From: Chitinophaga rhizosphaerae | GTDB taxonomy: Bacteria > Bacteroidota > Bacteroidia > Chitinophagales > Chitinophagaceae | DNA: 64,000 nt | Direction: 5' to 3' | NCBI RefSeq assembly: GCF_003958645.1 | Contig: NZ_RXLO01000004.1 | Coordinates: 496,001-560,000 of the forward strand | Shown: positions 43,278 through 50,738 of the stretch, one piece after another | Layout: each line of letters begins with the position of its first letter | Position numbering within the stretch: position 1 is the stretch's first letter | Notes under the pieces: model-generated | Told to the model about the DNA's origin: nothing | Databases searched by the model: none | What the model saw: the letters and a program-made list of their open reading frames with translations, nothing else | Position numbers and translations under genes: made by a program

Positions 43278-43356
43278 AGGGAAATTTATTTCCCTGTACT
43301 TACTAACCCATTCACATACTAAGAAAGTCTGATTGTTCTCGCAGTCAGACTTTTTT
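43278..43356 (+). ncRNA. Candidate small structured RNA
   Basis: Inside a 390-base gap (43160-43550) between two minus-strand genes, the plus strand carries a perfect 7-bp hairpin (43278-43284 with 43289-43295) and, 29 bases on, a terminator with T6. A near-consensus -7 box, TAATATTG (one mismatch), lies at 43267-43274. No reading frame fits. I infer a free-standing RNA of about 75-80 bases; an identity is not recognised. Confidence 0.4.
43324..43356 (+). terminator. Terminator of candidate small RNA
   Basis: An AAAGTCTGA/TCAGACTTT stem (43324-43332 with 43345-43353, 12-base loop) runs into TTTTTT (43351-43356). No plus-strand protein gene lies upstream to explain it. Confidence 0.7.
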
Positions 43357-43550
43357 AATTCCTCCTGAAACCCTTTCCAACACAGCGTTACATCGATCAC
43401 TTCAACTTACTTGCATCCACATGCACCGGTTTGCGGGGCGTTAAATTTCGTGTTTCGGACGGGGGTGGGCAGTTGGCCGGCAAAACCGGTTTCCGTTCAT
43501 TTTCGGCTTTTAAATGCCTTTTGCGGTCAAAACTTCGGGATGTAAGGGAA

Positions 43551-44267
43551 TCAATCCTGGAGATTCGCCATTTTGATGAGTTGCTGCAGGCGGAGAATGC
43601 GGATTTTTTTACCGGCGAGGTCGATCACATTCTCTTTTCTGAATTCGGAGAGGAGACGAATGGCCGATTCCGTAGCGGTACCCACGAGGTTGGCGATCTC
43701 TTCCCTCGACAGCGTCACGTTGATGGTTTGCCCGTCGTCTTCCAGCCCGTACGTTTCCTTCAGCGTAAGCAATGTTTCGGCGAGGCGCTCCCGAACAGGT
43801 TTCTGCGCCAGGTGCGTGATCTTTTGCTCCGCTCTCCGCAACTCGCTCGAAAGTATCTGCATCATGCGCAACGCTAGCGTGGGATCTTTCTGCAACAGGC
43901 CGAGAAATACTTCCCGCGGGATGAAACAAACCGCACTGTCTTCCAGCACGGTAGCCGTAGCCGTATATGGTGCATTGCTAATGAGCGCCTTATACCCGAT
44001 GAGGTCGCCCGGCTTCACGAGCCGTACGATCTGCTCGCGACCTTCGTCGCCGCTGTGCGACAACTTCACTTTCCCCGAATTCACGAAATAGATGCCGTAA
44101 GGATGCCCGCCTTCCTGGAATATGTCTTGTCCTTTACGGTAGATCTTGCAGGTTTTGGCGTTGGAGATCTCTTCCACATGTTCAGGCGTGGCGGCGGAAA
44201 AGATTTCGCCCAGGTATTTGCCGCAGTACGGGCAGGGAGATGGTTCGCTTAACATGTCATATGCCAT
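43551..44267 (-). CDS. Crp/Fnr-family regulator with FNR-like cysteines
   Basis: A 238-residue transcription factor: cyclic-nucleotide-binding-like domain (about 28-145) with GIYFVNSGKVKLSHSGDEGREQIV, dimer helix, and winged helix with LSREEIANLVGTATESAIRLLSEFRKE. Cys at 12, 15, 40 and 114 are present; C12-x2-C15 lies at the N-terminus and C114 (SAVCFIPRE) aligns with the position of FNR C122. This suggests an oxygen- or redox-sensing iron-sulfur cluster, although the C40 spacing differs from FNR. It has a well-formed promoter and is monocistronic. Confidence 0.9.
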   Translation of the reverse strand: MAYDMLSEPSPCPYCGKYLGEIFSAATPEHVEEISNAKTCKIYRKGQDIFQEGGHPYGIYFVNSGKVKLSHSGDEGREQIVRLVKPGDLIGYKALISNAPYTATATVLEDSAVCFIPREVFLGLLQKDPTLALRMMQILSSELRRAEQKITHLAQKPVRERLAETLLTLKETYGLEDDGQTINVTLSREEIANLVGTATESAIRLLSEFRKENVIDLAGKKIRILRLQQLIKMANLQD

Positions 44268-44286
44268 AAAATCGCTAAGGATGCGG

Positions 44287-44318
44287 CAAAATTACTAATT
44301 TACAGGCCCTTAACCAAA
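44287..44318 (-). promoter_or_regulatory. Full -33/-7 promoter of the Crp/Fnr gene
   Basis: On the minus strand TTTG (44318-44315), 20 bases, then TAATTTTG (44294-44287): an exact match to the Bacteroidota consensus TTTG-N19-21-TAnnTTTG. The ATG is 20 bases downstream. The -33 element lies next to the plus-strand rluE-like start, so the two promoters may interfere. Confidence 0.7.
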
Positions 44319-44321
44319 GCA

Positions 44322-44915
44322 GTGCGCGTGAGCCTTTCCTATTTTGCCGTTTACAAGCCGTTCCAGGTATTGACCCGTTTCGGGAAAGAAGGCGACAAAG
44401 CCGTTTTGTCCGACTACTTCGACGTGCCCAAAGATGTGTACCCGGTAGGGCGGCTCGATTATGACAGCGAAGGGTTGCTGATCCTCACGAACGACAAATC
44501 CCTCAACCAACGTTTGCTCCATCCCTCGCAGGCGCATGAACGGGAGTATTGGGTGCAGGTAGACGGGGCGATCACGCCGGAAGCGGTCCGCCAACTGGAA
44601 GCGGGGGTGACGATCACGGTGGATGGGAAACCCTTCCGCACAAAACCCGCGAAGGCATCGTTGTTCACCGCTCCGCCGGAAGTTCCCGACCGCAACCCGC
44701 CCATCCGTTTCCGGCAGCACATCCCCGCACCCTGGATTCGGCTCGTGCTCAGCGAAGGCAAGAACCGGCAGGTAAGGAAAATGACCGCGGCCGTGGGTTT
44801 CCCCACGTTGAGGCTCATCCGTTACCGCATCGGCCGTATCAACGTCAAAAACATGCAGCCCGGCGATATGGTCATGTTGGGCAAAAAAGAGATCGAAGCC
44901 GCACTCTTCCGCTAA
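44322..44915 (+). CDS. 23S rRNA pseudouridine synthase, RluE/RsuA type
   Basis: A 197-residue pseudouridine synthase without the N-terminal S4 domain, like RluE. The catalytic motif GRLDYDSEGLLILTND (Asp of RLD) lies near 44, and the C-terminal GKNRQVRKMTAAVGFPTLRLIR block is conserved. RluE modifies U2457 of 23S rRNA in E. coli; the target here is inferred. The start is uncertain: GTG at 44322 gives MRVSLSYF, GTG at 44328 gives MSLSYF. Both are close to the divergent Crp/Fnr promoter. Confidence 0.85.
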   Translation: MRVSLSYFAVYKPFQVLTRFGKEGDKAVLSDYFDVPKDVYPVGRLDYDSEGLLILTNDKSLNQRLLHPSQAHEREYWVQVDGAITPEAVRQLEAGVTITVDGKPFRTKPAKASLFTAPPEVPDRNPPIRFRQHIPAPWIRLVLSEGKNRQVRKMTAAVGFPTLRLIRYRIGRINVKNMQPGDMVMLGKKEIEAALFR

Positions 44916-44953
44916 CACGTTGGGCCTCCGGCCGAAATATGACAATAATTGAC

Positions 44954-44961
44954 TAGGTTTG
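44954..44961 (+). promoter_or_regulatory. -7 promoter box for yicC
   Basis: TAGGTTTG fits TAnnTTTG, 18 bases before the ATG at 44980. Confidence 0.5.
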
Positions 44962-44979
44962 TCACATTAAACAGATAAT

Positions 44980-45855
44980 ATGCTGAAATCCATGACCGGC
45001 TTCGGCCGTGCGGAAGTAACCCGGGGAGAAACAACCATTGTGGCCGAAATCAAATCGCTCAATGGAAAGCAGTTCGAAGTGAACCTCAAACTTTCTCCCT
45101 TACTGAAACCCTACGAATTCGACATCCGTAACATCCTCCAGCAGGAGTTGCAGCGCGGCACCCTCGACGCCACGATCAACATCAAACAAAACGGCGCCAC
45201 CCGCCCCGTAGTCATCAACACCGAACTGGCGCGGTATTATTACGAAGCCATCTCCGGCATGGCGCGCGACCTCGCCATCCCCCAGGAAGACATGCTCAAC
45301 GTGCTCATGAAACTCCCGGAAGTAGTGTCTCCCGCCAGCGAACAGATCTCCGAAAATGAATGGAACGAAGTAGCCGCCATCGTCCGCAAAGCCGTCGCAG
45401 AAATGGACGCCCACCGCGTAGACGAAGGCCAGATGCTCGAAAAAGACCTGCTGCTCCGTATCGATAATATCCTCCTGTATACCGAGAAAGTCCGCGAACT
45501 GGACCCGCTCCGGAAAGACAAAGTGCGCACCCGCCTCGAAACCCTCCTCGCCGAATATGTAGGCAAAGAAAACGTAGACGGCAACCGCATGGAACAGGAA
45601 CTCATTTTCTATTTGGAGAAACTCGATATCTCCGAAGAGCTCGTTCGCCTCCAGAACCATTGCCGCTACTTCAAAGACATCCTGGGCGAAGCAGAATCCG
45701 CCAAAGGCAAAAAACTCGGATTCGTGCTCCAGGAAATCGGCCGCGAGATCAACACCACCGGCTCCAAAGCCAACGACGCCGGCATCCAGCAATGGGTCGT
45801 GATGATGAAAGACGAACTGGAGAAAGCCAAAGAGCAGGTGCTCAACGTACTCTAA
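44980..45855 (+). CDS. yicC: YicC-family endoribonuclease
   Basis: A 291-residue protein matching YicC end to end: MLKSMTGFGRAE at the start, the central acidic/basic helical part, and the C-terminal EIGREINTTGSKANDAGIQQWVV...LEKAKEQVLNVL. E. coli YicC has been reported to be a ribonuclease that affects small-RNA levels; here that is by homology. First of a tight plus-strand run with gldH (8 bases after it) and the sensor kinase. Confidence 0.9.
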   Translation: MLKSMTGFGRAEVTRGETTIVAEIKSLNGKQFEVNLKLSPLLKPYEFDIRNILQQELQRGTLDATINIKQNGATRPVVINTELARYYYEAISGMARDLAIPQEDMLNVLMKLPEVVSPASEQISENEWNEVAAIVRKAVAEMDAHRVDEGQMLEKDLLLRIDNILLYTEKVRELDPLRKDKVRTRLETLLAEYVGKENVDGNRMEQELIFYLEKLDISEELVRLQNHCRYFKDILGEAESAKGKKLGFVLQEIGREINTTGSKANDAGIQQWVVMMKDELEKAKEQVLNVL

Positions 45856-45863
45856 TACCGCAT

Positions 45864-46361
45864 ATGACCGTAAAGACGATATCTCGCTTCGCCTGCCTCG
45901 CCTTCGGCCTGCTCGCCTTCGCCTGCAAGCCCCCGAGGCTGGATACCTTTGAAAAAAACAGGGACATCCCGCAATCCAGCTGGGACAAGTCCTTCAAACC
46001 AGCATACGAAGTAACGCTCGGCAATGAAGACACGGCGTACTATTACAACCTGTACGTGAACGTCCGCCACAAAGACGCTTACCCGTACAACAACATCTGG
46101 CTGATCGTCAGCACCCAATTGCCGGGCGACAGCCTGCCGCAATCCCGGAGAGTGGAACTGCCTTTGGCAGACAGCTACGGCAAATGGCTGGGCAGCGGCC
46201 TCGACGATATCTTCGAGCACCGCATCCCCATCCAGCAGAACGCCATCCTCCCCAGGGCCGGCACGTATCGTTTCACTTTCGAGCAGAACATGCGACAGGA
46301 CCCGCTGCCCGACATGCTCAGCGTTGGCCTCCGCGTGGAAAAAGCCGCTCCGCGTAATTAA
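45864..46361 (+). CDS. gldH: Gliding motility lipoprotein GldH
   Basis: A 165-residue lipoprotein. The signal ends in a lipobox LAFAC with Cys at 21. The mature part has the GldH pattern YYYNLYVNVRHKDAYPYNNIWLIV and a C-terminal YRFTFEQNMRQDPLPDMLSVGLRVEK. GldH is needed for gliding in Flavobacterium; it lies in the cell envelope and its exact role is unresolved. I start at 45864, the first ATG after yicC. The stop is 3 bases before the kinase start, suggesting translational coupling. Confidence 0.85.
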   Translation: MTVKTISRFACLAFGLLAFACKPPRLDTFEKNRDIPQSSWDKSFKPAYEVTLGNEDTAYYYNLYVNVRHKDAYPYNNIWLIVSTQLPGDSLPQSRRVELPLADSYGKWLGSGLDDIFEHRIPIQQNAILPRAGTYRFTFEQNMRQDPLPDMLSVGLRVEKAAPRN

Positions 46362-46364
46362 GGC

Positions 46365-47387
46365 ATGAAGAAACAGTCGACCACAGCAGCCCTTCCGGGC
46401 AAAAAGACGGTCACCGCCATTTACATTTTCGTACTGGCTTATACCGTGGTCCAGCTTTTCTGGTGGGGCATCCTGTTGCACCAGCAATCGAAGGAGATCG
46501 CGTATTACGAACAGCTGGAACTGACGCACCGGGTCCACCTGTTGCACGAACCGTCAGAATTCATGCGGGAGATGCAGCGCCATCATCACGAACAACGCAT
46601 GCGCACCCTCAAGTACATCGGCGAAGGCACCATTTTCCTCATCATCATTCTCGCCGGCGCTTCCATCGTATACCGCGCCGTGTGGAAACAGATGCGCCTG
46701 CAACAGCAACAACAGAATTTCATGATGGCGGTCACCCACGAACTGAAAAGCCCCATCGCCATCGCCAAACTCAACCTCGAAACGCTCCGTAAACATAAGC
46801 TCGACGAAGAAAAAGAGAAGAAACTGCTCGACGCCACCATCCGGGAAACGAACCGGCTCGACCAGCTCTGCAACAACATCCTGCTGGCGTCGCAGTTCGA
46901 ACACCAGAACTCCCAGCCCTTCTTCGAGCCGCTGGACCTGAGCCAGGAGCTGGGCAATGCACTGCAGGAGCTGCGCGACCGGATACAAAGTCACGACATA
47001 CTGGCAGACATCGAGCCGGGGATCGGGATGGAGGCGGATAAATTTATGATCACGCTGATGCTGAACAACCTCGTGGAAAATGCGGTGAAGTATGCGCCGA
47101 AGGGGACCAGGATCGAAGTGAGCCTGAAAATAGAACAAAACGACCTGTTGATGCGGGTTTGCGACGAAGGGAACGGCATCCCGCAGGAAGAGAGAAGCAA
47201 GATTTTCATGAAGTTTTACCGCATCGGGAACGAGAATACCCGGAAGTCGAAGGGCTCCGGACTGGGCCTCTACCTCACCCGGAAGATCGTGGAACAGCAT
47301 GGCGGAACCATCTCCGTGCGTGACAACTTGCCGAAAGGCACGTGTTTTGAGATCAAATGGCAGGATTATTCCCTCCAACCTGTATAA
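46365..47387 (+). CDS. Sensor histidine kinase
   Basis: A 340-residue membrane kinase. Two membrane helices (about 17-38 and 88-104) flank a short periplasmic loop. The H-box is MMAVTHELKSPIAIAKL with phospho-His H125, followed by N, G1 (CDEGNGIPQEE) and G2 (SGLGLYLTRKIVEQHGG) boxes. It lies 3 bases after gldH and 78 bases before the OmpR-family regulator, which is its likely partner. Confidence 0.92.
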   Translation: MKKQSTTAALPGKKTVTAIYIFVLAYTVVQLFWWGILLHQQSKEIAYYEQLELTHRVHLLHEPSEFMREMQRHHHEQRMRTLKYIGEGTIFLIIILAGASIVYRAVWKQMRLQQQQQNFMMAVTHELKSPIAIAKLNLETLRKHKLDEEKEKKLLDATIRETNRLDQLCNNILLASQFEHQNSQPFFEPLDLSQELGNALQELRDRIQSHDILADIEPGIGMEADKFMITLMLNNLVENAVKYAPKGTRIEVSLKIEQNDLLMRVCDEGNGIPQEERSKIFMKFYRIGNENTRKSKGSGLGLYLTRKIVEQHGGTISVRDNLPKGTCFEIKWQDYSLQPV

Positions 47388-47465
47388 AATTAACCAGTTA
47401 AGCGTAATTTTATAGGCAATAACCGGAAAAGCAATTTACCGTTCACCATTTCACCCAATGCATTT

Positions 47466-48176
47466 ATGAAGGAAGCGACGAAAGCATCAATTTTGTTGGT
47501 AGAAGACGAAGAGAACCTGCAGGAGGCATTAAAACTCAACCTGGAGCTGGAAGGTTATGAGGTTACGGCGGTAGATAACGGCACCAGCGCCCTCAAAGCC
47601 GTCAAGAATGAGTATTTCGACCTCATCATACTCGACATCATGCTGCCCGAAATGGACGGCCTGGCGGTTTGCGAGAACATCCGGATCCAGAACAACGAAG
47701 TGCCCATCCTTTTCCTCAGCGCCAAAAACAGTAGCGCCGACCGCGTGCTGGGCCTCAAGAAAGGGGGAGACGACTATATGACCAAGCCTTTCAACCTCGA
47801 GGAACTCCTCCTCCGGGTAGAAAAGCTCATCGTCAAGAACAAAAAGATCCAGGATAAGGACAGCGTGCCCAATGTGTACCGTTTCGGCAATAATATGATC
47901 GATTTCGCCGCGCAGGAATGTGTGGGCAAAGACGGAAAGCACCACGAACTGTCCAAAAAGGAAACCATGTTGCTGAAGCTCCTCATCGAGAACAAGGGCG
48001 AAGTGGTTACCCGCGAAAAAATACTCCAGGTGGTTTGGGGGTACAACGTATATCCTACCACCCGGACGATCGATAACTTCATCCTGAATTTCCGAAAATA
48101 CTTCGAGGAAGACAGCCGCAATTCCCGCTATTTCCACTCCGTTCGCGGCGTAGGGTACAAGTTTACAGACGGCTGA
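47466..48176 (+). CDS. OmpR-family response regulator
   Basis: A 236-residue regulator. Receiver domain at about 1-125 with phospho-acceptor D57 (DLIILDIMLP) and Lys in TKPFN; then a winged-helix DNA-binding domain (about 145-235) with ELSKKETMLLKLLIENKGEVVTRE and a C-terminal VRGVGYKF. It is the likely target of the kinase just upstream. Confidence 0.93.
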   Translation: MKEATKASILLVEDEENLQEALKLNLELEGYEVTAVDNGTSALKAVKNEYFDLIILDIMLPEMDGLAVCENIRIQNNEVPILFLSAKNSSADRVLGLKKGGDDYMTKPFNLEELLLRVEKLIVKNKKIQDKDSVPNVYRFGNNMIDFAAQECVGKDGKHHELSKKETMLLKLLIENKGEVVTREKILQVVWGYNVYPTTRTIDNFILNFRKYFEEDSRNSRYFHSVRGVGYKFTDG

Positions 48177-48205
48177 TAAAGCCTTTTGCCAGATAACCCC
48201 GCTGT

Positions 48206-48225
48206 GCCGCCGATTTTCCGGCGGC
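48206..48225 (+). terminator. Weak hairpin after the OmpR regulator
   Basis: A perfect 7-bp GC stem (48206-48212 with 48219-48225, loop ATTTTC) lies 30 bases past the stop. No U-tract follows, so it may be a partial terminator or mRNA-stabilising hairpin. Confidence 0.35.
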
Positions 48226-48271
48226 GCCCGCCAGCTATGACTTCCCTCTTTTCCGGAGCCGGACCGCAGAT

Positions 48272-48279
48272 TATATTTG
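48272..48279 (+). promoter_or_regulatory. -7 promoter box for LytS-type kinase
   Basis: TATATTTG fits TAnnTTTG and ends 18 bases before the ATG at 48298. It overlaps a TTG at 48277, so the start is 48298. Confidence 0.5.
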
Positions 48280-48297
48280 AGCGGACTAGAACTCGAT

Positions 48298-49164
48298 ATG
48301 ATTAACCCCGCTAATGTCTCGGTTCAATCGCATGCTTATCCAACGGTTGCCGCGCAGGAACCATCGTTTTTCCCGGGTACCGCTGTATCGCTGACTATCC
48401 TTTTCTTCCTTGCAGGCGCCCTCGTAGCAGGTGCGTTCTGGTGGCGGGAAAGAAGGATGCGCCGCCGCATGCAGGACCAATACCACCTCCTGGGCGGCAA
48501 AGCCTCGCTGGAACTTCACACCATCCAAACGCAGATGAACCCGCATTTCATCTACAACAGCCTCAATGCCATTCATAGCTTCATCCTTTCCTCCAGCACC
48601 GATATGGCATCTTCCTACCTCACCCGCTTCAGCCGCCTCATGCGCATGACGCTGGAACACAGCAGCCGCGAATGGATTTCCCTGGAAGAAGACCTCGAAA
48701 CCCTCGACCTCTACCTCCAGCTGGAATCCCTGCGGTTCGACGGCCAGTTCGAATACGACATCCGCCTGCTGCCCGGCCATCCGTCCCTCAATGTCCTCAT
48801 CCCCCCGTTCCTCATCCAGCCATACGTACAAAACGCCATCTGGAACCGCCTCCTGCAGCGCGAAGAAGGGAAAGGCTACATCCAGATCGAAATCGGGAAA
48901 AATGACGACGGCATGTTCGTCAGGCTGGAAGACAACGGCATCGCCCGGCATGGCGCGTTTCACCTCCATCAGCAGAAAACGCCCGCCATCGCCGTAGCAG
49001 GGGAGCGGCTCCACTGGATCAATCACCGGTATCATACACACGCCAACATTACCTCCGGTCACCGGTACGACGAGCATCACCAGCGCATCGGCACCTATAC
49101 CCTCATCCGCCTGCCAGACGTTACCTACGACGAGGTGGCGGCCGAAGAAAGGATTTTTAAGTAA
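48298..49164 (+). CDS. LytS-type sensor kinase, degenerate ATP site
   Basis: A 288-residue protein of the LytS/His_kinase group. One membrane helix (about 29-47), then the phospho-His H83 in QTQMNPHFIYNSLNAIHSFI. The ATP-binding part is abnormal: the N-box, normally VENAIKHG, reads VQNAIWNR here, and the usual glycine-rich G2 block near the end reads IAVAGERLHWIN. It may be a weak kinase or a signal-binding partner. The LytTR regulator follows 48 bases downstream. Confidence 0.85.
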   Translation: MINPANVSVQSHAYPTVAAQEPSFFPGTAVSLTILFFLAGALVAGAFWWRERRMRRRMQDQYHLLGGKASLELHTIQTQMNPHFIYNSLNAIHSFILSSSTDMASSYLTRFSRLMRMTLEHSSREWISLEEDLETLDLYLQLESLRFDGQFEYDIRLLPGHPSLNVLIPPFLIQPYVQNAIWNRLLQREEGKGYIQIEIGKNDDGMFVRLEDNGIARHGAFHLHQQKTPAIAVAGERLHWINHRYHTHANITSGHRYDEHHQRIGTYTLIRLPDVTYDEVAAEERIFK

Positions 49165-49212
49165 ATTTGATAACCCCAGGTTAAACCTGTCATAAGGCCA
49201 TATCCCAGCTCC

Positions 49213-49956
49213 ATGAAAACGATCATCATAGACGACGAAGAGCACTGCCGCGAGGTATTGCGCATGCAACTGAACCGATACTGCCCGCAACTGGAAATCG
49301 TTGCCTGCAGCGGATCGGCGGAAGAAGGGCGCGCCGCTATCGAGCGCATCCGGCCCGATCTCGTGTTCCTCGACGTGGAAATGCCCGGTGCCGATGGCTT
49401 CTCCGTCCTCGAAAACTGCACCTGGCGCCGGTTCTCCGTCATCTTCACCACCGCGCACGACCGCTACGCCATCAAAGCCATCCGCCACAGCGCGCTCGAT
49501 TTCCTACTCAAACCCATCGGTAAAGATGAATTGGTACAAGCCGTGAACAAAGCCACGGAACGTCACCCTGCCGCCCAGATGCAGGCAGACACGATCCTGC
49601 GCCTCCTGCACGAGCAAATGCCGCAGTTCGGGCGTGTGGCCCTCCCTACGTTCGACGGGCTCCGCATGATCCCCGTGAAAGATATCCTGTATTGCGAATC
49701 GGAAGGAAGTTACACCCGCATCTTTCTGCACGAATGCCCCAAACCGGTCATGATCTGCCGGCCACTGCGGGATGTAGACGATACGCTGCGCAACAAGGGA
49801 TTCTTCCGTACGCACAACAGCTTCATCATCAACCTGGCCCACATGCTTAAATACATCAAGGGCGATGGTGGCGACATCGTGATGGCCGACGGGCATACCG
49901 TGCCGCTGGCCCGCAACCGCAAACAGGAATTCCTGGAAAAGATCGAGAAATTATAA
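49213..49956 (+). CDS. LytTR-family response regulator
   Basis: A 247-residue regulator. Receiver domain with phospho-acceptor D54 (LVFLDVEMPG) and Lys in LLKPIGKDEL, followed by a LytTR DNA-binding domain (about 145-245) with KDILYCESEGSYTRIFL and GFFRTHNSFIINLAHM. It should act with the LytS-like gene upstream. Its 3' end overlaps the convergent batE-like gene by 6 bases. Confidence 0.92.
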   Translation: MKTIIIDDEEHCREVLRMQLNRYCPQLEIVACSGSAEEGRAAIERIRPDLVFLDVEMPGADGFSVLENCTWRRFSVIFTTAHDRYAIKAIRHSALDFLLKPIGKDELVQAVNKATERHPAAQMQADTILRLLHEQMPQFGRVALPTFDGLRMIPVKDILYCESEGSYTRIFLHECPKPVMICRPLRDVDDTLRNKGFFRTHNSFIINLAHMLKYIKGDGGDIVMADGHTVPLARNRKQEFLEKIEKL

Positions 49957-50715
49957 GCGCCTGATCTCGTTCACCGGCACCCAGCCGGTTTTGCCGTCAG
50001 ACAGTTGCACTTTACCGAACTGGCTGGTGGCGTCGAGCACTTCTACCTTCATACCTTCCTTCAGTTCAAACAGGTCTTTCGCGCCATCGTCGGGCGCGGA
50101 TTTGGCTTTCACCGAATTGTTCATCACGATGGCGTCGCCGCTGTTGAAGGATTGGCTGTGCATCCACGCAGCCATGGAAAAATAGCCGATGAGGAAAATG
50201 CCGGAGACGGCGAGCGCCCAGCGGATGTATTTTTTTCCCGGAACGGGGAAGAAGAAGTAAGCGATGACGAGCGCGGAAAATATCCAGCTCCAGGCGATGC
50301 TCCAGTTGGCCCATCCTGCGGGCGTATGCAGCTGCTGCCATTGCAGCCACCAGCGTTCGAAGAAAAGCAGCGGAAGCGTTTCCACATTACTGCCGACCTT
50401 CTGGTTGGCCAGGGCAAGATTGTGCTCGATGGCTTCGTCGCCAGGCTGAAGGCGGAGCGCTTTTTCGAAACTGTAAACGGCCATGGCCGTCTGGCTGGAT
50501 TTATAGTACGCGTTCCCGGCGTTGAAATACAGGTCTGCCACCTGGAACCCGGAATCGATCAGTTGCTGGTATTTGGCGGCGGCTTCGGCGAACTGTTGCT
50601 GTTCGTAGAGCCGGTTGCCTTCATTGAAAGCGGCGGGTTCCTGGGCTTTGACGGCAGTTCCGACAAGCAGGAAGATGAGGAAGAGGCGGGCGCAGTAAGA
50701 AATGAATGGTTGCAT
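49951..50715 (-). CDS. batE: BatE-like TPR and SH3 protein
   Basis: A 254-residue membrane protein: signal peptide (about 1-24), two TPR-type repeats (about 28-105, NEGNRLYEQQQFAEAAAKYQQLI), two membrane helices (about 140-157 and 165-182), and a C-terminal SH3b domain (about 200-254, ending KTGWVPVNEI). This layout is BatE of the Bacteroides aerotolerance operon. It lies 23 bases after batD on the same strand. Confidence 0.78.
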   Translation of the reverse strand: MQPFISYCARLFLIFLLVGTAVKAQEPAAFNEGNRLYEQQQFAEAAAKYQQLIDSGFQVADLYFNAGNAYYKSSQTAMAVYSFEKALRLQPGDEAIEHNLALANQKVGSNVETLPLLFFERWWLQWQQLHTPAGWANWSIAWSWIFSALVIAYFFFPVPGKKYIRWALAVSGIFLIGYFSMAAWMHSQSFNSGDAIVMNNSVKAKSAPDDGAKDLFELKEGMKVEVLDATSQFGKVQLSDGKTGWVPVNEIRRL

Positions 50716-50738
50716 ATAACTGTTTTTTCCGGCGTGGT

